From: CAYQQQ01 sp964420125
Lineage (GTDB): Bacteria > Actinomycetota > Acidimicrobiia > Acidimicrobiales > Microtrichaceae
Direction: 5' to 3'
Assembly (NCBI GenBank): GCA_964420125.1
Contig: CAYQQQ010000020.1
Coordinates: 1 to 64,000, forward strand
DNA: 64,000 nt
Below are positions 16,694-24,563 of this stretch, in pieces. A program made the position numbers and the translations under genes. Numbering within the stretch: the first letter of the stretch is position 1; each line of letters starts with the position of its first letter. The notes beneath the pieces are model-generated. The model was not told where the DNA came from. It saw only the letters and a list, made by a program, of their open reading frames with translations, and did no database searches.

Positions 16694-17692
16694 CTACACC
16701 GCGTCCGTCGCTCCCACGAGCCGGCAGCTGAGGTCCCACAGCCGGGATGCCTGCTCCGCGTCGACGGCCCAGGGAGCGACGCCGTTCGCAGCATCGTCGC
16801 CATCCACCACCTCCGCCACCCCGCAGTCCTCGAGGTAGGCCCCGCCGTGGGCCGCCAGCTCCGGGGCGGTGGCCGCCCACACCGAGGTGGCCGCGCCGGC
16901 CTCCGCCGACTTGAAGGTGAACGGGGCGGCATCGTCCCCGGCCGGCTCGGTGTCGGCGTTGCGCCGCCGGGCACGCTCCGCCATCCACTCGAAGTCGGCG
17001 GGACCCATGTGTCGGCCCAGCTCGGTCATGATCACCCCGGGGTGCACCGAGTAGGCGTGCACCCCCTCTGCGGAGAGGCGGCGGTCGAGCTCGAGGGCGA
17101 AGAGGGCGTTGGCCGTCTTGGACTGCCCGTAGGCGGTCCAGTTGTGGTACTCGGAGCGCTCGAAGTTGGGGTCGTCCCAGCGGATCGGCGACACGCGGTG
17201 ACCGGCGGAGGACAGCACCACCACCCTGGAGGGCGCCCCTGCACGCAGCGCGTCGAGCAGCAGGACGGTGAACAGGAAGTGCCCGAGGTGGTTGGTGCCG
17301 AACTGCATCTCGAAGCCGTCGGCGGTTCGAGCCGGGGGGCAGGCCATCACCCCGGCGTTGTCGATGAGCAGGTGGATCTCCGGGTGGCGGTCGGTCAGCT
17401 CGGCCGCCGCAGCGCGCACCGAGTCGAGGGAGGCGAGGTCGAGCACAGAGGTCTCGATCGCCCCGGAGCCGGCGGGCAGCGCCTCGGTGAGCTGGGCGGC
17501 GGTGTCGGCCAGACGCTGCGGGTCGCGCCCGGCGATCACCACGTCGGCACCGTGAGCGGCCAGCGTCCGGGCCGTCTCGCGCCCCAGGCCGCCGTAGCCG
17601 CCGGTCACCACCGCCAACCGGCCCGAGAGGTCCACACCCTCGAGCACCTCGTCGGTGGTGGTCTCGGCGCCGAAGGTCCCGTGCTGCGTCAT
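16694..17692 (-). CDS. Short-chain dehydrogenase/reductase (retinol-dehydrogenase/WWOX-like)
   Basis: The 332-aa NAD(P)-dependent oxidoreductase has the Rossmann motif TGGYGGLG near residue 31, NNAG, a catalytic Ser in VVLSSAGH and the YGQSK catalytic Tyr and Lys. The extended C-terminus and the SSAGH signature put it with the retinol dehydrogenase-like SDRs common in actinomycetes. ATG 17692 is chosen; an ATG at 17701 would add three residues. The UbiB-like kinase gene ends 44 bp upstream of it on the same strand. Confidence 0.9.
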   Translation of the reverse strand: MTQHGTFGAETTTDEVLEGVDLSGRLAVVTGGYGGLGRETARTLAAHGADVVIAGRDPQRLADTAAQLTEALPAGSGAIETSVLDLASLDSVRAAAAELTDRHPEIHLLIDNAGVMACPPARTADGFEMQFGTNHLGHFLFTVLLLDALRAGAPSRVVVLSSAGHRVSPIRWDDPNFERSEYHNWTAYGQSKTANALFALELDRRLSAEGVHAYSVHPGVIMTELGRHMGPADFEWMAERARRRNADTEPAGDDAAPFTFKSAEAGAATSVWAATAPELAAHGGAYLEDCGVAEVVDGDDAANGVAPWAVDAEQASRLWDLSCRLVGATDAV

Positions 17693-17735
17693 GGCCGGCA
17701 CGGTAGCCGAGCTCGTGGAGGGAACCGGGCCGCCC

Positions 17736-19220
17736 TCAGAGGTGCTCGTCGGGGTCGACGGGCTCGGCGGGGTCGGCGGCGCGCAGCTCGTCCATCTTCG
17801 CCTGGGCCTCCTCGGGGAAGATGTTCTTGATGAGGTACGGATCGAGCACCATCAGGTAGTCGGGGGAGATCCCCTTCACGTAGCGCTCGAAGTAGAGGAA
17901 CTGCTTGCCCAGCAGGCTCAGCTCCTGAGGGGCGGAGATGTCGCCCATCTGCTCGGCCAGCTCCAGGGACTGCATGAACAGGTCGGCGAACTGGAGGTCC
18001 TCCATGCGGGTGTTCATGATCGGCTCGAACACCGAGTGCAGCAGGGCGGCGAGGGACTCGTCGTCGCCCAGGTCGCCGCTGATGATCCCCAGGCGCTTGT
18101 AGCCCCGCACCACACGGACGAAGTCGTGGTCGAGCATGAAGGTGTAGAGGATGTCCTTCACCATCTGCTGCCACTCGGGACCGAACTCGCCCATGATCCC
18201 GAAGTCGAGGAAGCAGGCCCGGCCGTCCTCCAGCGCCCAGATGTTGCCGGCGTGCAGGTCGCCGTGGAACGGACCGTGGATGGCCATCGCCTCGATCCAG
18301 GCCTTCATCCCCCGCCGCAGGTTGCCCTTGGCGTCGAAGCCCATCCGCTCGTGGCCCTCGAAGTCGTCCATGGGCACGCCGTAGACCCGCTCCATGCAGA
18401 TCATGTGGGGGCCGCAGTAGTCCCAGTGCACCTCCGGTGCGGTGACCATCTTGTTGTCGCCGAACACGTGGAGGTTCTCACGGAACTGGTGCTGGCGCCA
18501 CGCCTCCAGCGACGTGTTGAGCTCCTGGTTGGTGAGGCGGTGGAGGTCCTCGATCAGTCCCGTCGCGTTGGCCCGCCGGCCCGCCTTGGTGCGCATCAGC
18601 AGCTTGGCGAAGGCGTAGGTGATGCGGATGTCGCGGTTCATCGACTCGGCCAGGCCGGGGCGGAGGAGCTTGATCACCGCCTTGCGGCCGTCGGGGAGCT
18701 CCACTGCGTGCACCTGCCCGACCGATGCCGCCGACAGGGCGTCGCGATCGATCGACGCGAAGAGCTGCTCGGGCGGGTGGCCGAGGTCGTCGACGATGGT
18801 CTGGCGGACCAGCTCGAAGGGGAACGGCGGCACCTCCTGGAGGCACCGCATCGCCGGGCGGGCCATGTCGTCGGGGAACATGCCGGACGAGGCGATGATC
18901 TGGCCGATCTTCACGTAGTTGGAGCCCAGCGCGAAGAACCCCTCCACCACGCCCTCGCTGGCGCAGAAGAGCAGGCTCCCCCGCCGCGGGTGGAGGACCT
19001 TCCGCAGGGCACCGCGAGCGGCGAACAGGATGAGGGTGAGCACCGCCTGGACCATCCGCACCAGCTCGCGCACGCCGAAGCGGTGGATGTCGGGGTAGTC
19101 GACCACCAGGGCCTCCGCCGGCGGCCCGTCGGCGTAGGGGCCGCGGAAGTGGGTGCGCAGACCGACCGTGCCGAACGTGTCGGCATCGGCCCTCGCTTCG
19201 ACCGCGTCGCTGTCGACCAT
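17736..19220 (-). CDS. ABC1/UbiB/AarF family atypical kinase
   Basis: The 494-aa product is an ABC1 (UbiB) atypical protein-kinase-like ATPase. It has the KxGQ motif of the family (NYVKIGQIIAS), the AxSVGQVH ATP-loop segment replacing the glycine-rich loop, a VIKLLRPG lysine motif, the HGDLHAGNI catalytic loop and a DFG metal motif. Homologues act in quinone or isoprenoid lipid metabolism at membranes. A hydrophobic stretch near residues 55-75 may associate with the membrane. ATG 19220 is preceded by GGAGG. The 140 bp upstream hold an 8-bp tandem repeat. Confidence 0.92.
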   Translation of the reverse strand: MVDSDAVEARADADTFGTVGLRTHFRGPYADGPPAEALVVDYPDIHRFGVRELVRMVQAVLTLILFAARGALRKVLHPRRGSLLFCASEGVVEGFFALGSNYVKIGQIIASSGMFPDDMARPAMRCLQEVPPFPFELVRQTIVDDLGHPPEQLFASIDRDALSAASVGQVHAVELPDGRKAVIKLLRPGLAESMNRDIRITYAFAKLLMRTKAGRRANATGLIEDLHRLTNQELNTSLEAWRQHQFRENLHVFGDNKMVTAPEVHWDYCGPHMICMERVYGVPMDDFEGHERMGFDAKGNLRRGMKAWIEAMAIHGPFHGDLHAGNIWALEDGRACFLDFGIMGEFGPEWQQMVKDILYTFMLDHDFVRVVRGYKRLGIISGDLGDDESLAALLHSVFEPIMNTRMEDLQFADLFMQSLELAEQMGDISAPQELSLLGKQFLYFERYVKGISPDYLMVLDPYLIKNIFPEEAQAKMDELRAADPAEPVDPDEHL

Positions 19221-19322
19221 CGATCCTCCCCTCGCGCCCGGCGCCATGCGATCGCTACGGGCGGCTGCAGACCGCCGACGCAGGCGCTGAGACTACCGAA
19301 CCTCGTTCAGATCGACCCAAAC

Positions 19323-19359
19323 GACAGGTCGACAGGTCGACCGGCCGACCGGCCGACCG
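19323..19359. repeat. 8-bp tandem repeat (4.6 copies) between MOSC and UbiB genes
   Basis: Two copies of GACAGGTC are followed by two of GACCGGCC and a partial unit, all in an exact 8-bp register. It ends just before the MOSC stop codon and lies about 100 bp upstream of the UbiB start. It is probably slippage-generated, with a possible spacing effect on the promoter. Confidence 0.85.
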
Positions 19360-19360
19360 C

Positions 19361-19909
19361 TCACCGGCGCGTCACGGTGTCGCCGGCACGAACGCATCCC
19401 GGCACCACGACCCGGGCGTTGAGGCCCCGGAGGCGCAGCGGCAGGTTCGGCGCGTCGTTCACCCACTGCCAGGCGGGGGTGCCGAAGCGCGCCGCGAACT
19501 TCCGACAGCCCCGGTGCGGCTCGGCGGTGACCTCGATCTCCGCCGTCCCCAACCGGAGCCTCGATCCCGGAGGGAGCCGATCCTGGTGCAGGTCCAGGTC
19601 GAGGTGCAGCTGGTCGCCGGCCAGCGCACGCCGCTCATCGGTGTCGGCCAGCAGCGCCATCACCCTGGAGCTGACCAGGTTGAGCTGCATGTCGGGGTGA
19701 GGGGAGCCGTCGGGCGTGCGACGAGAGGATCGCGCCGACCAGCCGTCGCCCAGCAGCCCGTCGGCGAGGGTCAGCTCCCCCACCTCGAGGATCTCGCGAC
19801 GGCCCTCGGCGGGTCGGCGCACCACCAGGGTGACCTCCCCTGCGTCGCGCGGGGCGGACAGGACGTGCTCCAGGCCTGCGTCGAGCTCGGCTCGGGTGCG
19901 GTGCGGCAT
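19361..19909 (-). CDS. MOSC-domain protein
   Basis: The 182-aa product is a MOSC (molybdenum cofactor sulfurase C-terminal) domain protein with the conserved Cys in the HRGCRKFAARFG motif near residue 139. MOSC proteins bind sulfur or molybdenum cofactor-like ligands and some detoxify N-hydroxylated bases; the specific role here is open. The ATG at 19909 is placed by the start of the conserved region; the frame is open much further upstream without coding signs. It is divergent from the PLDc_N-SHOCT gene. Confidence 0.85.
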   Translation of the reverse strand: MPHRTRAELDAGLEHVLSAPRDAGEVTLVVRRPAEGRREILEVGELTLADGLLGDGWSARSSRRTPDGSPHPDMQLNLVSSRVMALLADTDERRALAGDQLHLDLDLHQDRLPPGSRLRLGTAEIEVTAEPHRGCRKFAARFGTPAWQWVNDAPNLPLRLRGLNARVVVPGCVRAGDTVTRR

Positions 19910-20056
19910 GGGACCCACGGTGCCCGACCGGACCGACGTGGAGCGAGCGGGTTTCTCCGTGGAGCAGGTCGCGCCGCTCCCAGCCGGGCGCTCGGCTAGA
20001 GTTCGCCCGCCCCACCCCACGACGTGGTCCCGCCACGCTCCACAAGGAGTTCCGAC

Positions 20057-20467
20057 ATGATCCTTGCCGACATCAACATGGGCGAGCTGCTCTGGTCGTT
20101 CCTGCTGATCTTCTTCATGGTCATGTACTTCATGATCCTGTTCAGCATCCTGGGCGACCTCTTCCGCGACAAGGAGACCAGCGGCTGGGTGAAGGCCGTC
20201 TGGGTGCTGGCGCTGATCCTCTTCCCGTTCCTGGCTGCGCTCATCTACCTGATCGTGCGTGGCAACGGCATGAGCGAGCGGGCCATCCAGGCCCAGAAGG
20301 ACGCGCAGGCCCAGATGCAGGAGTACGCCAAGGCGGTCGTGGCCCAGGGCGGCGACGCCAGCGGTTCCGCCACCGATCAGATCGCCTCGGCCAAGCAGCT
20401 GCTGGACTCCGGGGCCATCTCCCAGGCGGAGTTCGACGCCCTCAAGGCCAAGGCGCTCGCCAGCTGA
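20057..20467 (+). CDS. PLDc_N and SHOCT domain membrane protein
   Basis: The 136-aa product has two transmembrane helices (about residues 9-32 and 46-66) forming a PLDc_N (phospholipase_D-nuclease N-terminal) domain, a helical linker rich in Gln/Ala, and a C-terminal SHOCT motif (IASAKQLLDSGAISQAEFDALKAKAL). This pairing is common in actinomycetes; the function is unknown, though SHOCT is thought to mediate oligomerisation. ATG 20057 has an AAGGAG ribosome site 7 bp upstream. Confidence 0.9.
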   Translation: MILADINMGELLWSFLLIFFMVMYFMILFSILGDLFRDKETSGWVKAVWVLALILFPFLAALIYLIVRGNGMSERAIQAQKDAQAQMQEYAKAVVAQGGDASGSATDQIASAKQLLDSGAISQAEFDALKAKALAS

Positions 20468-20548
20468 CACGCCGGGCGGTCTGGGGCGCGGGTGGAGGGG
20501 ACCAGCCGTTCACCGGAGGTGCGGGGGACCGCCGCTCGGCCCGTCCCC

Positions 20549-22570
20549 TCAGCTCGACTCGAGCAGCACCAGCACCGTCCCGGCGTCGACCCTGTCGCCG
20601 GCGGCGACCAGCACCTCGGTGACCGTCGCGTCGGCACGCGCCGTGATGCGGTGCTCCATCTTCATCGCCTCGACGACGACCAGCAGGTCGCCGTCGGCGA
20701 CCTCGTCGCCGGCCGACACGTGCACCGACACCACCGCACCCGGGAGGGGGGAGACCGGCCCGCCGCTGGCCTCGGCCGCGTCGTGGTCGACGAAGCGCGG
20801 CACCTCCTCCCACGACGTGCGGCCTTCGGCGCTGCGGGCGTGCCGCACCCCGGCGCCACCGCCCGCGACCACCTCCACGCTCCGCCGTAGGCCGTCGATG
20901 CTCACCCAGCCCTGGCCGTAGCGCAGGTCGACCACCCGTCGCGCGTCCTCCTCCAGCTCCCCGGTGTCGGGGTCGGGACGGGGCCAGTCGCCGACGCGCA
21001 CCTCGGCTCGGCCCGGTGCGGTCACCACGTACTCGACCTCGTGCACCTCGTCAGCGGCGAGGTCGCGCCACTGGCGACGCTGTCCCTGGGTGCGCAGGTT
21101 GCGCCAGCCGGAGGCGGCGAAGCCCCACACGGCGTCGTGCTCACGGTGCTCGTGCTCGTGGCGGAGCACCACCGCCAGGAGGTGCGCCAGGCGGTCGTCG
21201 CCGGCGGGCCCACGGGCCTCCTCGGTGCCGGGGTGCTCGGCCAGGTAGGCCGTCGGAGTGCGAGCGGCGAGGAAGTCCTCCTCGGTGAGGATCGCCACCA
21301 GGCAGTCGGCGTCGGTGCGGACCCCGGCCAGGTCGGCGGTGCGCAGCGCCCGGGCCAGCCGCTCGGCCGCCTCGGAGCGCCTCGGTGCGTGGGCGATGAT
21401 CTTGGCCAGCAGCGAGTCGTAGTCGGCGGAGACCACGGAGCCGGCCGTCACCCCGCTGTCGACGCGCACGCCGTCGCCCAGCTCGAAGCGCTCGATCGTC
21501 CCCGTCGAGGGGAGCCAGCCCGCCACCGGATCCTCCGCCACCAGGCGCACCTCGATGGCGTGACCGACGACGCGCACGTCGTCCTGACCGAAGGGCAACG
21601 CCTCCCCGGCCGCCACCCGCAGCTGGAGCTCCACCAGGTCGACACCGGTGACGGCCTCGGTGACGGGGTGCTCCACCTGGAGTCGGGTGTTGACCTCGAG
21701 GAAGCTGATGGTGGGCGCCTCGCCGCCGGCGGTGTCGCTCACCATGAACTCCACCGTGCCGGCGTTGTGGTAGCCGACGTGGCGGGCCAGGGCCAGGGCA
21801 CCGTCGCAGAGCAGCTCGCGGGTGGCCCGGTCGATGCCCGCGGAGGGGGCCTCCTCGATCACCTTCTGGTTGCGGCGCTGCACGGAGCACTCCCGCTCCC
21901 CGAAGTGCACGACGTTGCCGTGGTGGTCGCCGAGGATCTGCACCTCGACGTGGCGGCCGCGCTCGATGAACGGCTCGATGAAGACGGTGCCGTCGCCGAA
22001 GGCGGACTCGGCCTCCCGGGCGGCGGCGGCCACGGCATCGGCCAGCTCCGCGGGGTCGCGCACGACGCGCATGCCCCGCCCGCCGCCCCCCGCGGCCGCC
22101 TTGATGAGCGCCGGGCCCCCACCGGTGAGGGCGTCGAGGTCGTCCGGCAGGGAGTCCGCGGTGACCACGGAGGCGGCGGTGGTGGGCACCCCTGCCGCCA
22201 CGGCCGCCTGCTTGGCGGCGATCTTGTCGCCCAGCAGCTCGATCTGCTCGGGGGTCGGGCCCACCCAGATCAGCCCGGCGGCGGTCACCGCCCTGGCGAA
22301 CTCGGCGTTCTCGGCCAGGAACCCGTAGCCGGGGTGCACGGCGTCCGCACCGGTGCGCAGGGCCGCGTCGATCACGGCATCGGCGCGCAGGTAGGACTCC
22401 GCCGGGGTGGCGCCTCCGAGGGCCACCGCCAGGTCCACCGTGGCGGTGTGCAGGGCGCCGGCGTCGGGTTCGGAGTAGACGCCGACGGTGGAGATGCCCA
22501 GGCGATGGGCGGTGCGGGCCACCCGCACGGCGATCTCGCCGCGGTTGGCGATCAGCAGGCGGGAGATCAC
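20549..22570 (-). CDS. Biotin-dependent acyl-CoA carboxylase alpha subunit (biotin carboxylase + BCCP)
   Basis: The 673-aa subunit combines a biotin carboxylase (residues 1-450: IANRGEIAVRV, the ATP-binding AAAGGGGRGM glycine loop, and the ECSVQRRNQK active-site segment) with a BT-like linker and a C-terminal biotinyl domain (EAMKMEH, biotinylated Lys637). It carboxylates biotin with ATP and bicarbonate and passes CO2 to the partner beta subunit. The GTG start at 22570 begins the conserved ISRLLIANRGE. The beta subunit gene lies 251 bp upstream on the same strand; the gap carries a duplicated hairpin repeat. The layout resembles methylcrotonyl- or propionyl-CoA carboxylases; the substrate is undecided. 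Confidence 0.94.
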   Translation of the reverse strand: MISRLLIANRGEIAVRVARTAHRLGISTVGVYSEPDAGALHTATVDLAVALGGATPAESYLRADAVIDAALRTGADAVHPGYGFLAENAEFARAVTAAGLIWVGPTPEQIELLGDKIAAKQAAVAAGVPTTAASVVTADSLPDDLDALTGGGPALIKAAAGGGGRGMRVVRDPAELADAVAAAAREAESAFGDGTVFIEPFIERGRHVEVQILGDHHGNVVHFGERECSVQRRNQKVIEEAPSAGIDRATRELLCDGALALARHVGYHNAGTVEFMVSDTAGGEAPTISFLEVNTRLQVEHPVTEAVTGVDLVELQLRVAAGEALPFGQDDVRVVGHAIEVRLVAEDPVAGWLPSTGTIERFELGDGVRVDSGVTAGSVVSADYDSLLAKIIAHAPRRSEAAERLARALRTADLAGVRTDADCLVAILTEEDFLAARTPTAYLAEHPGTEEARGPAGDDRLAHLLAVVLRHEHEHREHDAVWGFAASGWRNLRTQGQRRQWRDLAADEVHEVEYVVTAPGRAEVRVGDWPRPDPDTGELEEDARRVVDLRYGQGWVSIDGLRRSVEVVAGGGAGVRHARSAEGRTSWEEVPRFVDHDAAEASGGPVSPLPGAVVSVHVSAGDEVADGDLLVVVEAMKMEHRITARADATVTEVLVAAGDRVDAGTVLVLLESS

Positions 22571-22672
22571 GACCGGACCTCGCTCGCGGTGTGCGGCCGC
22601 GAGCCGCGCACCGCCCCAGCCGAACTGGCGGGTGTGGCACCACACCGGCGAGGCCCACAGCTGTCAGTTCGT

Positions 22673-22807
22673 GGAACGTGCCGGCGGGGCGGGGGGTCCC
22701 CGCCGGCCCTGCGATGAGCGCTTGCGAAGCACGGAACCTGGTCCGAGTGGCCGGGAACGTGCCGGTGGGGCGGGGGGTCCCCGCCGGCCCTGCGATGAGC
22801 GCTTGCG
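22673..22807. repeat. Direct repeat of a 54-bp hairpin element between carboxylase genes
   Basis: Two copies (22673-22726 and 22754-22807) differ at one base and start 81 bp apart. Each holds a hairpin with 10-bp arms, GCCGGCGGGG and CCCCGCCGGC, around an 8-base G-rich loop; the second copy has a T for C change that gives one G-U pair or mismatch. The conserved part goes beyond the hairpin (GCGATGAGCGCTTGCG on one side, GGAACGT on the other), so this is more than a terminator. It lies in the transcribed gap between the beta and alpha genes. Confidence 0.88.
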
Positions 22808-22821
22808 CGAAGAGCCATGAG

Positions 22822-24435
22822 TCAATGCCTCCAGACGCCGTAGGCCTCGGCGCCCTCGACCACGTTGCTGTGGGAGGCGGAGATGGCCATGCCCAGCACG
22901 GTGCGGGTGTCGCCGGGGTGGATGATGCCGTCGTCCCACATCCGACCCGTGGCGAAGAGCGCGGTGGACTGGGTGTCGACGAGGAGCTCCAACATGCCCG
23001 TCTGCTCGGCGAGCTTCTCCTCGTCCACCTCGATGCCCCGGCCGGCCGCGGCGTTGCGGGCGATGATCTCCATCACCCCGGCCAGCTGCTTGGGACCCAT
23101 CACGGCGATGCGGTGGTTGGGCCAGGTGAACACGAAGCGGGGCTCGTAGGCGCGCCCCGACATCCCGTAGTTGCCGGCGCCGTAGCTGGCGCCGACCATC
23201 ACCACGAAGTGGGGCACCTCGGAGTTCGACACGGCGTTGATGAGCTTGGCGCCGTTGCGGATGATCCCGCCCTGCTCGGCGGCGGAGCCCACCATGAACC
23301 CGGTGATGTTCTGGACGAACACCAGGGGCGTGTCGGTCTTGTTGCACAGCTGGATGAACTGGGCGCCCTTCTCTGACTCCTCGGAGAACAGGATCCCGTT
23401 GTTGGCCAGCACGCCGACGGGGAACCCGCAGATCGACCCCCACCCGCAGACGAGCTTGTCGCCGTAGAGCGGCTTGAACTCTTCGAAGCGGCTGCCGTCG
23501 AGCACCCGGGCGAGGACCTCGCGCACCTCGAAGGGCACCCGCACGTCCGTCGAGGCGCACCCGATCAGCTCGTCGGGGTCGTACAGCGGATCGTCGGCCG
23601 GCTCGGTGGGGCCGGGGCCGAGCTTGCGCCAGTTGAGGTGGCGGACGATGTCCCGCCCGATGCGGATGGCGTCCATCTCGTCGAGGGCCAGGTAGTCGGA
23701 CAGCCCGGAGGTGCGGCTGTGCATCTCTGCCCCGCCGAGGGTCTCCTCGTCGACGTCCTCGTCGATGGCCATCTTCACCAACGGCGGACCGCCGAGGTAG
23801 GCGAAGGCCCGGTTCTTGACCATCACCACGTAGTCGCTCATGCCGAGGCCATAGGCCCCGCCGGCGGTGGCCGGGCCGAAGGCCAGGGTGATGGTGGGGA
23901 CGCCCTGGCGGGAGAGCTGGGTGAGGTGTCGGAACTGCGCGCCGCCGGGCACGAAGATGTCGGCCTGGCGGGGCAGCTCGGCGCCGGCCGCCTCGTTCAG
24001 GTTGATGTAGGGCAGGCGGTTCTGCTGGGCGATCTCGAAGGCCCGGAACGCCTTGGTGACGGTGTGGGGGTTGGCCGAGCCGCCGCGGTAGGTCATGTCG
24101 GTGCCGCCGATCATGCACTCGACGCCCTCGATGATCCCGATGCCGCAGGCGATGCCCGCGCCGATCGGGTCCTCGGTCTCCGCCGCGGCCAGGGGCATCA
24201 GCTCCAGGAAGGGCGTGTCGGGGTCGATCAGGTGCTCGATGCGCTCGCGCACGAGCATCTTGCCGCGCTTGCGGTGCCGGTCGACGTAGCGCTGGCCGCC
24301 GATCGTGGGGACCTGCGCCATCAGCTCCGCCACCCGGTCCCACAACGCCTCCATCTCCGCTCGGTTCTGGAGGTACTCGGGGGCGCGGGTGTCGAGCCGG
24401 CTGCGCAGTACGGGAGCGCTGCTGGTGGCCTTCAT
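22822..24435 (-). CDS. Acyl-CoA carboxylase beta subunit (carboxyltransferase, MccB/PccB type)
   Basis: The 537-aa product is a complete carboxyltransferase with tandem crotonase-fold domains. N-half signatures are the GGTDMTYRGGS and AGAELPRQADIF regions; the C-half has FVQNITGFMVGS and the GAGNYGMSGRAY oxyanion-forming segment. The overall length and these motifs fit methylcrotonyl- or geranyl-CoA carboxylase beta subunits slightly better than propionyl-CoA carboxylase, but specificity is not certain. No isovaleryl-CoA dehydrogenase or hydratase gene is adjacent, as leucine-pathway clusters usually have. ATG 24435 starts the conserved N-terminus. It is transcribed ahead of the alpha subunit. 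Confidence 0.93.
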   Translation of the reverse strand: MKATSSAPVLRSRLDTRAPEYLQNRAEMEALWDRVAELMAQVPTIGGQRYVDRHRKRGKMLVRERIEHLIDPDTPFLELMPLAAAETEDPIGAGIACGIGIIEGVECMIGGTDMTYRGGSANPHTVTKAFRAFEIAQQNRLPYINLNEAAGAELPRQADIFVPGGAQFRHLTQLSRQGVPTITLAFGPATAGGAYGLGMSDYVVMVKNRAFAYLGGPPLVKMAIDEDVDEETLGGAEMHSRTSGLSDYLALDEMDAIRIGRDIVRHLNWRKLGPGPTEPADDPLYDPDELIGCASTDVRVPFEVREVLARVLDGSRFEEFKPLYGDKLVCGWGSICGFPVGVLANNGILFSEESEKGAQFIQLCNKTDTPLVFVQNITGFMVGSAAEQGGIIRNGAKLINAVSNSEVPHFVVMVGASYGAGNYGMSGRAYEPRFVFTWPNHRIAVMGPKQLAGVMEIIARNAAAGRGIEVDEEKLAEQTGMLELLVDTQSTALFATGRMWDDGIIHPGDTRTVLGMAISASHSNVVEGAEAYGVWRH

Positions 24436-24512
24436 CGGCGGCGACCCTATTCGCCCCGCCCACCGCTCGCGCCAATCCTGCGGGAGATGGGCCGCTACGG
24501 CTGCCCCAGGGA

Positions 24513-24555
24513 CGCGAGACGGGGGCGCGCCACCGCGGCGAGCCCCCGTCTCGCG
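24513..24555. terminator. Hairpin after the mmpL gene
   Basis: A perfect inverted repeat with 14-bp arms (CGCGAGACGGGGGC and GCCCCCGTCTCGCG) and a 15-base loop lies 8 bp past the mmpL stop codon (minus strand), before the carboxylase beta gene. There is no U tract, as is common for GC-rich actinobacterial terminators. Confidence 0.75.
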
Positions 24556-24563
24556 AACCTCGT

